The notes under the pieces were generated by a model, which was not told the origin of the DNA, did no database searches, and saw nothing but the letters and a program-made list of their open reading frames with translations. The position numbers and the translations under genes are program-made. Source: Alitta virens (Eukaryota > Annelida > Polychaeta > Phyllodocida > Nereididae). Taken from it: 64,000 nucleotides of DNA. Below are positions 53,451-64,000 of this stretch, piece after piece (position 1 is the first letter of the stretch; each line of letters opens with the position of its first letter). The stretch covers positions 21,793,638 through 21,857,637 of the forward strand of contig OW028584.1 in assembly GCA_932294295.1 (NCBI GenBank), written 5' to 3'.

Positions 53451-54766
53451 ATGAATTAAAAGCTGTAGAAATACGATATTATAACAACTAAGAGAGTAAG
53501 AAATAACACTTCCAAAATGGTATTAACCAGTATTCTAGATAAAATACATCCTGAGATAATTGCGCCTAAATACAGGCTCCCAGACCCCATGAGAGGGGAC
53601 TTGGGCACCCGGCCGTTATGATGGTAATGACCAGATGAGATATGATGGTAATGACCACTCAGATTTCATGGTATACTTTTCACAACCAATTACCAGTCTT
53701 GAAAAGTCTTTTAGCCTGACTAGAAAGTGAAACAAGTGCCTTTATTGTGTCAAGGGGATGAAATGCTGTAGATTAAGTGGGTAAAATCTATAAAGTTGGT
53801 ATACAGCACAGTACCATTGAAATCCAGGAAGAACTTCGATTCAGAGATACATTTATTCTGCTGTTAAATTAATGCATTGTATACAATATTTATTCGGGAG
53901 GCCATCATTGTAAGTCCAGCCATAGCTTCTATTGTATGTCACAGCCCAGTGCCCAGGATTGTTAAATGGCTCAGTGTGCCATTGTGTATAAAAAAACACT
54001 TCCATAGTAAAAAAATCTTCAACTATTTTACAGTTTGATGCACTCTTGTTTTAGAAGTAAGTCCATGGTTATTTTATCTTGTTTATAAGTATTTTGATTG
54101 CTTTATGACACTGTATTTGTAATGCAATGCAATGCATTGGGACAAACCAAGTCACAAAAACAATAAATATTTATTAAGAACATCCAGCAAACAATCTTCA
54201 GTGATCTAAATGCATTACAAACATGTTGAATCAGTCTTTATGTATTTACAAACTAATTAACAACTTTCCCTTACACATCGCAACAGTAAATTTTAAACAA
54301 TGACTAAGTCTTCTGCATTTTCATCATTTAATTTATGGTGAGACATCACCTAATTGTTTGTTTGAATTTTGGAAAAGAGATGGAATCAAGACAAACTTCA
54401 GTGGTGACATCTGTTGGAGATGACAAAATAGAAGTACGAGAGGCAACACCTGGTGACTATGAAGGTGTGCTTGCCATTAGCACCAACATTTACGAAGGAT
54501 TTGATTATTTGCCAGGATTATATCAAGCTTACATTAATAAACAAGCAGCTAACTTTTATGTGTTGCTGAAAAATGACAAAATAGTAAGTATTCTTATCTT
54601 TTTGAATTATGATAAATATTACACTTTTATCAATTCTTATGGTAATAGTGTGTAATTTCAGTCAAAGTTGGATATCTGATATATATATGTACTGAATTTG
54701 TACTGGTAACAGCATTTATACTGCATCATTCTCTTTTCAAAATATAACTTTTAGTCATGTCAGTTC

Positions 54767-55550
54767 TTTTGGGCATAGCTACAAGTCCCCTGTCCATAGG
54801 ACAGGGTTACAAGGTCCTGGATGAAAAAATATTGACTTTTTTGCTTGAGTGGGAACTAGCCTTTTAGTAAACGTTTGTCACACAACATACACCCACTGTA
54901 GCGTTAGACATACCATTTTTCTATTGTGTCGCGCTCAGATATGGTTGATTTCTTCCAATATTAATCGATTTCTGTGCCATTTTCAAATTCACATTTCGGT
55001 AAACAAAGCTTGAAGCATGGCCGCCTAGTTCCGAAAAACACACAAGAGGGCTCTGGCGACGTTTCAACGCCCCTAGTGGCACACAGAATAGTGCTGACCA
55101 GTCCTCATTTCTGTGACTGCTGGGGGCGTTGCAATGGGTAAAGTTTAGTGAATTATTAACAGAGTTTTTGGTGCTTGTTGATGTACTTCTTGGGCATTCT
55201 ACTGTCAGATTCCGAGTGGACGAAAAGCAGTCTGTATAAAGAGCTATCAGCACTGAATCGCACTGATGCGCCCTCTTGTGTATATTTACCACAAAAAGCA
55301 TGAACTAGCAAACGTGAATTTGAAAACGCTTTTGAAAAGGATAATTCCACTGGCTTTTTCAGCGAAATATGAATACAAGTTGATAGTTAACAGAGTCGTA
55401 CTCCTGTGCATCACGACGAAATAAGGTATGCTGACATGTTTATGGAGAAATATGTGTCGTAAATGTCAACATCAAAGAATTCCCATACAACGCGTTCCGA
55501 CCCTACATCGCATCTAATGCAATGTAGGTCGGTTCTGGCTATTTTGGGCA
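54767..55550. mobile_element. Non-autonomous DNA transposon with 9-bp TSD, copy 2
   Basis: The insert 54776-55541 (766 bp) is flanked by TTTTGGGCA at 54767-54775 and 55542-55550. Copy C has this 9-mer once (60996-61004) with the same flanks, that is, the empty site. Its ends read TAGCTACAAG and, on the opposite strand, TAGCCAGAAC: short imperfect TIRs. The interior contains an inverted pair (about 55048-55075 and 55108-55138). Related to 37840-38397 but inverted and about 200 bp longer. Confidence 0.88.
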
Positions 55551-56302
55551 GTTGGCTGAACATGTGTCAAATTGGACCAAGTTTAATTATTTTTAAAGTA
55601 GATAGTTGTATAATGGTAGCTCAAGTTTCAAACAGTGCATTTTTCTGTCATTTTCAAACACCATTTCTCTTCCATGGCTGTCCGAGTTGCAGAAGAAGAG
55701 AGGGGTCAAGGATTTATGGAAATCCTGCACAAAAATGCAATGGATTTATTTTGTCAGAAATATCCAACAATGCGAAAATTGATGATGGCATCATTATGGC
55801 ATAAAGGAGTGCAGTCCCATGTAAAAAAAGAGTGAAACTGGAAAAGTACTGGTAAAACGGGTAAGCATACATATTAATTCTTTAATTAACTATTAAAAAA
55901 AAGTGCATTTAACGCTCTCTCAGAACACAGCAGCATGATTGATAGAAAGGCTGAGGAATGTGATGAATCACTCACATCAGAAAGGAACTTCACTGGCTGC
56001 CCATAGGTTATAAAACTCAATACAAACTTCCCAATATGAATCAGAAATCACTCAACTACGAGGCACCATCCTATATATAAAATCTATTGAGATAACAGCC
56101 AAATCTTAGAAGCAATGACAATAATTTGGAAATTAAAATTCATCTGTTCAAAACTTCCTATGACAAAAAAGGCCACCCTAATTCAAGCTAGTGAGCAGAA
56201 AACATTTCCAGAAAAGGCTTTCTACACATTTATTAATTATTTATTAATTTATCAAAGGCTTGACATAGATTACTTATTCAGTACAAGTATTACATATGGA
56301 GG

Positions 56303-56395
56303 GATGGGGCCTAGCTCTTTGGTAACACGCTGGGATTCCAACCACTGGGTCCGGGTTCAATTCCCGGTCGAGCCTATGTTGGATGGCTGTTTCAA
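56303..56395 (+). mobile_element. tRNA(Gly)-like SINE head in copy B intron 2
   Basis: GGGGCCTAGCTCTTTGG (A-box-like) and GGTTCAATTCC (perfect B box), then 'GGATGGCTGTTTCA', matching the SINE at 31300. It occupies the same place as the one in copy C. Confidence 0.85.
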
Positions 56396-57870
56396 AATTA
56401 TTTGGTTTTAAATAATACGGAGATTATTTCAGCAGCGGTCTATGACACTAATGTTATCATTTGATAATATTTTTTCCATTATTTGTCATCATTTCACTTT
56501 ACATTTATCAATCTTTATTTCCACAGAATATCCTTATATACAAACTGTAATCAGCCAAGAACATCGTATCAAATATCTTGAACCAACACAAAAACGATCC
56601 TTCTGAATTTCTCACTAAACCCTTGACTCCACAAGAAATACAACAGTACCTCAAGCAAGCCGTAATAGATGAACTGATGCCAGAGAAAATGTTCATGTAC
56701 GGAAAGTTCTGGTTGCCTGAAATCACAGATGAAAATGTGGTCCAACAGATAATTGAGAATGAAACAGATTATGTCTTTTCTTCGTTTGATAAAGGTACTG
56801 GAGAACTCATGTCACTAAGTTATAGGCATTATAGTAAATGTCCTTTTGGTAATAGATTAGACATCTTTTACCATGGAAACGACCCCTCAGATTTGGTTGG
56901 TCACATGACCAGTCACTTACGCCATCTCATGGATGTTGTGCCAAACATTATCAACTTGGGAATTATGGTATTCTTTCCAAATTAATCACAGCAGAAAGTC
57001 TTGAAGAGTCTCTGAGTCCAATTGGCCAGCGAGAAACAAATGGTGAATTTTATGTCAGGGAGTATGTAATTATTTCTGAAGATTTATTTTGATAAAATAT
57101 TTAAATTTTACCCTTATTTTTTAAGCTGCAATGTGTACATGTCACTCTGAACAATGTTTACACATACTACTTGAAAGCTATTAACTATTCAGCATTGTCT
57201 AGCAGTTCTGCCACACGATGAACTGAAACAGCAGGTTTGTAGGTGCAAGTAGGGTATACCATGATTCCTCTATATGTAGCTCCCTATATTCTGGTTATTC
57301 GTATATTAATCTATTTGATTTCACTGTTTTGCACGTTGGATGGCTTCTAACCCTGTATAAAACAGCCACCTGTCTCAAACACCCGATTGTACAATTTCCT
57401 GTGGTAACTGCTTAAACACAGGTTTATCTGTACAAATAGTACAGGTAGTAATCTGAGAAAAATTGCTTCAAAATGTCAGTGAACAAGTAACCTACTTTTT
57501 GTCTCTTATTGACTTTTGTCAATAAACAGTAAATATGGTGTTTATTTTAAGTGACAGTTAAAAATCATCATTATGTATCAGTCTTTATTGTGGTAACAAC
57601 AGCATTTCATTGATGATTTAGTCAATGACAATGGCACAGTTTTTATTTGCTCCATAGAAGACTTGTTACAATAATTTCATATTACAAAAAATTAATAATT
57701 TAATATTGGAGTGGAGCAAGGAGACTCCCTCTAAGGCAATAAACTAACCGCTGTCAAGGGAGCCACCTGAAAAAAAAATTATTTATATTTATATACGACT
57801 TTTAATTTATCAATTCATATCTTTAAAACATTTTAATATTAATAATGTCATAATGTTAATTCAGTATTAT

Positions 57871-58030
57871 AATAAGACCCAATGGTTATGTGGTATTTTT
57901 TTATATTCCCCACGAGTGGACAGATTGGCCAGGATTCACGAGTGGCGTTAGCCACGAGTGAATTCTGAAGCCAATCTGTCCACAAGTGAGGGAATATTAA
58001 AAAATACCACATATCCACTTGGGTCTTATT
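57871..58030. mobile_element. 160-bp fold-back element
   Basis: The outer arms AATAAGACCCAA...ATGTGGTATTTTTT...ATATTCCC and GGACAGATTGGC pair with inverted copies on the right side. The core contains four CACGAGTG/CACAAGTG words. This is a MITE-like structure without coding potential. Confidence 0.85.
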
Positions 58031-58535
58031 TATACCCCACAATTTTCACTTTTAGTTGAGCTGCCTGGCTATGCATTCATGCAGTATAGAAAAAATTCAT
58101 GAATATTCATTTTTGCCATCGACCAATCAGAGCATTGCTTAACTGTCAGCAACGTCATCACCTCAAAACTTTCGGGGACATTTTCAGAATAATAAAGGAA
58201 TTTACGAATGATATTTACAAACCAGTTGTTAAATATTTCTTGTAAGAATTTGTTTTTATAGTAGATTTTGAAAGATAATGGTTTATTTTTCAGTATTATT
58301 CGATTGTATTACCGAAGCGATGATGCTCCTATGACGTTGCCAATAGCAACATAGCCACACAATAGCTTGTATCTGTGGACTGAACAGTCCATTGACTTTC
58401 TGTTAAGTTTTTGGCTCTAGAAACGTTACTTCTGACACCGAATATTGTTTTAAAGCGGCAGCGCTAGTTTAAACGGCGAAGCGCTTAGCTGCAAAAAGTG
58501 GTTTTTTGTCATTGACCTGCCATAAATAGAATTAT

Positions 58536-58635
58536 GTGGTATACATTTCCCATCCTTGTAAGGTAAGCCATGTAGTATACACATGTATACCACATAGGCT
58601 ATACCACATGGCTTTTCTATGTGGTATACAACTGA
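58536..58635. repeat. GTGGTATAC inverted-repeat cluster
   Basis: GTGGTATAC or its complement GTATACCAC appears at least three times (58535, 58589, 58620), plus ATACCACAT words, and can form several hairpins. It may be the right end of the fold-back element to its left, which also starts with ATGTGGTAT. Confidence 0.6.
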
Positions 58636-59030
58636 TTGTGGGGTATTGGTGCCCCTCTTCCACTGGACAGGGAACCTTTCAATTCAAACACCCCATTTTG
58701 ACAATCTCAGAGGTCAGCGCAATGCTGCTCTGAAGACCCCACCCACTGACCCAACCCATGGACACCTTCTTTTGCCATTTCAAACTGACTTTTTATTCTA
58801 ATTTGTTTTGTAATCATTACAGTATTACCCACTTAGAGTATTGACCTGTACAGTATTAACTCTAACTTTTATATTCATGTATGTATATGTAAACAAAACT
58901 GGAACTGACTTGCGTTTATCAAGTAAATATTTAGAAATACTAGTAGATTATAGATTGTATATATAGTAGATGTAGACACTAGACTTGTTTTTGTTATGTT
59001 GTATATTTGTTTGTTTTTTAATGTTGTATG

Positions 59031-59180
<150 letters not shown>

Positions 59181-60604
59181 TATCTATGGGAAGGCATGCT
59201 ATAGTTAGTCAGCTTGTATTACCAGTTGCTAGAGGCACCCTAACAAAGGACATTGATACAGAATTGTGAATCACTGACAAAAAGGACTGAGTTTCAGTTT
59301 TAGTTGACATTATACTTTAGCAGCCAAATTGTTTACAAAGGGTGGCTTTTGATTGACAGGGTATTTAATAGCTTGAGGTGACCTGGTATAGCACATAATT
59401 CCAACAAAACATATAGGCCTATATTCTGTGACATTCTATGCACATAGCCCGGTGCTCAAGGTTGTTTAGTGATTTGATGTACGATTGTATACAGACAACT
59501 TCTACTTGAATAGTTTGTTCATGGGCTCAAAGTCCGATGTGATAGATTAATCTTCACCTATTTCACAGCTTGTTGCACTCTTGTCTCAGAGGTAAGTCAG
59601 TGGTTCTTTAACCGTCAATTGTAAGAGTAATATTAACAGATTAAGGATACTGTATTTGAACAATCAATGCAATCATCTCCTCCTGACATTCACAAATGAA
59701 AATGACCGTCCCAGACACTTTTGTTTTAGGACATTTATGCTTTGTTCATATAACTTATCAGTATGACTATACCTCTTGACATGGCCACTTCTAAAGTAGG
59801 TCTGCATCCCTCCCCCTTTCTTCCCCCCAAGAGAAATTGATGCCCCTGGGTACAATGCGCAGAGAAAACCACAAAACCAACAATTGTACAATGTACTGCT
59901 ATCTATTCAATATACATATAACAAGAATGCCTATAGACCACGACAATTCCGTGACCTGCAAGTGTTACAAGAATGCAGAAATTAGTGTTCATGTATTCGG
60001 TTACAAAGACACATCGGTAGGTAAATCTAGTTTAAATAGTGGTTTGTTAGTTCCATTACATTTTCTGACAGCAGATTTTATGTGACGGTTAAATGGCTCA
60101 GTGTACCATTGTGTATAGAAACCACTTGTATAGTCAACAGATCTTCACCTTTTTTATAGTTCGTTGAACTCTTGTCACAAAAGCAAGTCAATGGGGATTG
60201 TGTGTTGTTTATAATTATTTTGATAGCTTTATGACACTGTCATTGTAATGCAATTCAATGCATTGGGACAAACCAAGTCACAAAAGCAACAAACATTTGT
60301 TACGAATATCTAGCAAACACTCAACTTCAGTGACAAGACTGTATTATAAACATGCCAAATCAGTCCTTATATACATAATATTTATTCAAACTCTTTCATA
60401 TACAAGTAAATAAAAGGTTTTGCAATAAAAACATTTTTTATTTACACAGTAATCTTTTTACTGTATTAACCATATTTTACAAACTAATTAACTTTCCCTG
60501 ACATATCACAACAGCAAATTTTAACAATGACTAAGTCTTCTTTATTTTAAATATAATTTGTGGTGATACATCACTTAATTTTTTGTTCGAATTTTGGAAA
60601 AGAG

Positions 60605-62686
60605 ATGGAATCAAGACAAACTTCAGTGGTGACATCAGTTGGAGATGACAAAATAGAAGTACGAGAGGCAACACCTGGTGACTATGAAGGTGTGCTTGCC
60701 ATCAGCACCAACATTTACGAAGGATTTGATTATTTGCCAGCATTATATCAAGCTTACATTAATAAACAAGCAGCTAACTTTTATGTGTTGCTGAAAAATG
60801 ACAAAATAGTAAGTATTCTAACCTTTTTGAATCATGATAAATATTACACTTTTATTAATTCTCATAGTGACAGTGGGTAATGTCAGTCAAAAATGGATAT
60901 CTGATGACTATACATGTGTACTGAATTTGTACTGGTAACAGCATTTACAGTGCATCATTCTCTTTTCAAAATATAACTTGTAGTCGTTTCAGTTCTTTTG
61001 GGCAGTTGGCTGAACATGTGTCAAATTGGACCAAAGTTAAATTTTTTTAAAGTAGCTGGCTTTAGTTAAGCTTTACCATCATGTATAATTTCAGGCTGCT
61101 TTCAAAAGCTTTCACATTGCAAACAGTAAACAACATTTCACTTCCATGGCTGTCCGAGTTGCAGAAGAAGAGAGGGGTCAAGGATTTATGGAAATCCTGC
61201 ACAAAAATGCACTGCATTTATTTCGCCAGAAACATTCAACAATGCAAAAGTTGATGATGACAGCAAGATGGCATAAAGGAGTGCAGTCCCATGTAAGCAA
61301 AAGTGAAACTGGAAAAGTGCTGGTAAAAAGGGTAAGGACACACATTATTTACCTAATTAACTATTCAAATAAAGACGACACCTAAACTGCAGTTAATGCT
61401 TATCAGACCACGGCAACACGATTGATAGAAAGGCTGAGGAATGTGATTGAATCACTCACATCAGCTGCCCATTGGTTCCAACACTAAATTCAAACTTCCC
61501 AATATGAATTGGAAAACACTCAACTATGAGGCACCATCTTATTTAAAGAAACCTATTGAGAAAACAGCTAAATCTCAGAAGCAATGACAATAATTTGGAA
61601 ATTAAAAACTCATCTATTCATAACTTCCTATGAAAAACAAGGCTTCTCTAAATGAAATGCCAGTGAACAGAAAGCATTGCTGAAACAGGCTTTCTACAAA
61701 TTTTTTTTATTAATTGTAAATTTATAAAAAGCTTGACATAGATTAGTTATTTAATACAAGCATTCACATATGGAGGGATGGGGGCCTAGCTCTTTGGTAG
61801 CATGCTGGGATTTCAACCACTGGGTCCGGGTTCAATTCCCAGTTGAGCCTATGTTGGATGGCTGTTTCAAAATTTATTGGTTTTAAACAATAGTGAGATT
61901 ATTTCCACAGCTGCCTGAGGCAGACATAAAAACTAGTGGATCCAGCATTCTGCACCAAAATTTATATTCACTTAGACTTAAAATGAACAAGGTGGACTCC
62001 TATAATGCTCCTGTACACTTTTTATTATCGGCCTATGACACTAATGTTATCATTAAATAATATTTTTACTATTATTTGCCATCATTTCACTTTACATTTC
62101 TCAATATTTCTTTCCACAGAATACCCTTGTATACAAACTGGAATCAGCCAAGAACATCATATCAAATTTCTTGGACCAACACAAAAATGATCCTCCTGAA
62201 TTTCTCATTAAACCACTGACTCCACAAGAAATACAACAGTACCTCAAGCAAGCTGTAATAGATGACCTGATGCCGGAGAAAATGTTCATGTACGGAAAGT
62301 ACTGGTTGCCTGAAATCACAGATGAAAATGTGGTCCAACAGATAATGGAGAACGAAACAGATTATGTCATGTCTTCATTTGATAAAAGTACTGGAGAACT
62401 CATGTCACTAAGTTATAGGCATTACAGTAAATGTCCTTTAGGTAATAGATTAGACATCTTTTACCATGGAAACGACCTCTCAGATTTGGTTGGTCACATG
62501 ACCAGTCACTTACGCCATCTCATGGATGTTGTGCCAAACATTATCAACTTGGGAATTATGGTTTATTTTCCAAAATCAATTCCGGCAGAAAGTCTTGAAG
62601 AGTCTCTGAGTCCAATTGGCCAGCGAGAAACAAATGGTGAATTTTATGTCAGGGAGTATGTAATTATTTCTGAAGATTTATTTTGA
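60605..62686 (+). CDS. GNAT acetyltransferase, histidine N-acetyltransferase/NAT16-like (intact copy C)
   Basis: Three exons: 60605-60808, 61095-61331 and 62120-62686 (stop TGA), all phase 0; 1008 nt, 335 residues. Residues 17-55 (EVREATPGDYEGVLAIS, then DYLPALYQ) and the block around residues 86-105 (RVAEEERGQGF, acetyl-CoA pyrophosphate loop; the usual final G/A of the loop is Met) mark a GNAT fold of the histidine N-acetyltransferase type known from fish lens and brain. The C-terminal 188 residues form one exon containing PLTPQEIQQYL, MFMYGKYWLPEIT and SDLVGHMTSHLRHLM, with no recognised motif. The start is the ATG conserved with copy B; an upstream in-frame ATG (60560) is not well conserved. 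An acceptor-like TTGGAAAAG just before the ATG suggests a 5' untranslated exon. The substrate is inferred from family only. Confidence 0.82.
61778..61875 (+). mobile_element. tRNA(Gly)-like SINE head in copy C intron 2
   Basis: Orthologous in position to the SINE in copy B intron 2: GGGGCCTAGCTCTTTGG, perfect B box GGTTCAATTCC, then 'TGTTGGATGGCTGTTTCA'. Confidence 0.85.
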
Positions 62687-63576
62687 TAAAATATTCAAAT
62701 TTTACCCTTATTTTTCAAGCTGCAATGTGTACATGTCACTCTGAACAATGTTTACAAAAACTACTTGAAAACTATTAACTATTCAGCATTGTCTAGCAGT
62801 TCTGCCATATGATGAACTGAAACAGCAGGTTTGTAGGTGCAAGTAGGGTATACCATGATTCCTGTATATGTAGCTCCCTATATTCTGGTCATTCATATAT
62901 TAATCTATTTGATTTAACTGTTTTGCACGTTGGATGGCTACTAACCCTGTATAAAACAGCCACCTGTCTCAAACACCCGATTGTACAATTTCCTGTGGTA
63001 ACTGCTTAAACACAGGTTTATCTGTACAAATAGTAAAAATAGTAATCTGAGAAAAATTGCTTCAAAATGTCAGTGAACAAGTAACCGGTTTTCTATCTCT
63101 TATTGACTTGTGTTAATAAATACGGTGTTAATTATTTTAAGTGACAAGAAAAGTAAGAAATGTGTCAGTATGTATCAATCTTTATTGTGGTAACAACCGC
63201 ATTTCATTGATGATTTTAATGTGGACAAAAAGTATATGGACAATAAATATTGATAAAGTCTTCAGTCAGCCCTCAATTAATTGCAACTAATGCATATCAA
63301 GTCAGGTCAAAAATGTTATTAAAGTTTCATTCTTTACATAGAAAAACAAGATTTAACAGGTACATTAAAATCCCTCAAAATTTGTGGAATGGCCATATTT
63401 GGTATAGTTAACAATACAATACACCTTAAACCTCCAGGGTGAATATTTTTGAAAATATCTGCAAAAAACTATTTTTTTCATATTTTAACACATTTTTAGC
63501 GCATCAGTTGCCCCAACTTTCTCAGAATGTGATGTCTATGTGATATTTTAGGAGGCTTGGGCCCCTAGGTTTGTCT
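62687..63576. other. 3' flank of acetyltransferase copy C
   Basis: Contains the 3' UTR and a sequence closely matching the flank of copy B to about 63210. Beyond it is sequence with no recognised feature, up to the dehydrogenase-derived fragment. Confidence 0.65.
63115..63120 (+). terminator. Probable poly(A) signal of acetyltransferase copy C
   Basis: AATAAA about 430 bases after the stop codon; copy B keeps the equivalent AATAAA. Confidence 0.5.
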
Positions 63577-63710
63577 TCAATATCCTGCATTCCAGTATAC
63601 TAAAGACTTCATTGGTTCACCATTGATACATTTTTCAAATTTTCAAAACAAATCAGCCACCTGTAACAAAACAAACATAAGCCAACCTATACCAGACAGA
63701 GGTATGTATA
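63577..63710 (-). pseudogene. Broken copy of the dehydrogenase last exon
   Basis: 63577-63660 on the minus strand matches the last dehydrogenase exon (45497-45583) including the acceptor TTGTTACAG and about 45 bases of intron. A 3-base deletion creates an in-frame TGA after VADLF; the rest (INGEPMKS, YWNAGY) is still readable. No other exons are present before the upstream-flank match at 63920. Confidence 0.88.
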
Positions 63711-63914
63711 GAAACATAGGCTGCGCTGCAGCAAAACCCTCAGGGAATGCCACAAAGCACAACTTTCATTTCCAGAGCAGAACTCCAACACACACGTTTC
63801 CAGACCTGAACTCTAACACTAATGCACTTACCCTAATAAAATGTCATACAGTAACACTCTAAATGGCCTAGTGGTACCTTTAGTATAGTAAATTTGTTAT
63901 GTTTATAAATGAAT

Positions 63915-64000
63915 TCATGCGAGATAACATCAAGAGACTTTGCCATGTCAATAAGTGAAACATGCAAAGGTGTGAGTGACATGTACTAAGGGTCACATTT
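63915..64000. repeat. Copy of the dehydrogenase upstream flank
   Basis: 'GATAACATCAAGAGACTTTG' and the following roughly 70 bases match about 50217-50290, just upstream of the intact dehydrogenase start. The match runs off the right edge. Confidence 0.85.

Larger units (their letters stand above)
54380..57092 (+). pseudogene. Acetyltransferase copy B, recently decayed pseudogene
   Basis: Three exons align with copy C: 54380-54583, 55620-55860 and 56527-57092. Exon 1 is intact (68 codons). Exon 2 keeps the acetyl-CoA motif EERGQGF but carries one extra A in a homopolymer near 55822-55828, causing TGA at once. Exon 3 has GAA changed to TAA at its eighth codon and a 1-base loss near 56983, each of which also ends the frame. 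The start of exon 2 is rewritten relative to copy C and its best acceptor is TAATGGTAG. Intron 1 carries the 766-bp inserted element. Three independent lesions make a sequencing error unlikely. Confidence 0.85.

Noticed and set aside
54921..55301. 126-codon minus-strand open frame inside the copy-2 transposon
   Set aside because: It is not preserved in the other copy and shows no transposase motif.

Overview
This is eukaryotic nuclear DNA: AT-rich, dense in microsatellites, tRNA-derived SINEs, fold-back elements and retrotransposon scraps, with split genes joined by GT-AG introns plus one AT-AC intron. Gene content and repeat style suggest a marine invertebrate, perhaps an echinoderm or another invertebrate deuterostome. 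That placement is an inference. Most long open frames are accidental (minisatellite, GATA/TATC repeats); the real genes are chains of short exons that I joined by splice signals and reading phase.

Layout. 1-7052: satellites, old repeats and a palindrome, with no recognised exon. 7053-37393 (+): the C-terminal two thirds of molybdenum cofactor sulfurase (MOCOS), 14 exons; the first exons must lie left of the window. The 14.7 kb intron 18836-33542 holds many transposon remnants. 38787-44435 (-): ZNF830/CCDC16-like zinc-finger protein, nine exons, tail to tail with MOCOS, with a U12-type AT-AC intron and a 10-nt microexon. 45497-50153 (-): a D-2-hydroxyacid dehydrogenase of the glyoxylate/hydroxypyruvate reductase A type, nine exons, 336 residues, probably NADPH-dependent. 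About 51060-63330: three tandem copies of a GNAT acetyltransferase resembling histidine N-acetyltransferase/NAT16. Copies A and B are pseudogenes and copy C (60605-62686) is intact. The right edge (63577 onward) carries a broken second copy of the dehydrogenase's last exon and upstream flank, so the duplicated unit included that gene and the array may continue to the right.

The genes look like unrelated housekeeping or metabolic neighbours, not an operon-like system. MOCOS adds a sulfur ligand to the molybdenum cofactor, ZNF830 belongs to a family linked to pre-mRNA processing, the dehydrogenase reduces 2-oxoacids and the acetyltransferase probably acts on a small amine or amino acid.

The most distinctive observation is a non-autonomous DNA transposon found twice (37840-38397 and 54776-55541). 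Each copy is flanked by a 9-bp target duplication, and copy C of the acetyltransferase preserves the matching empty site.
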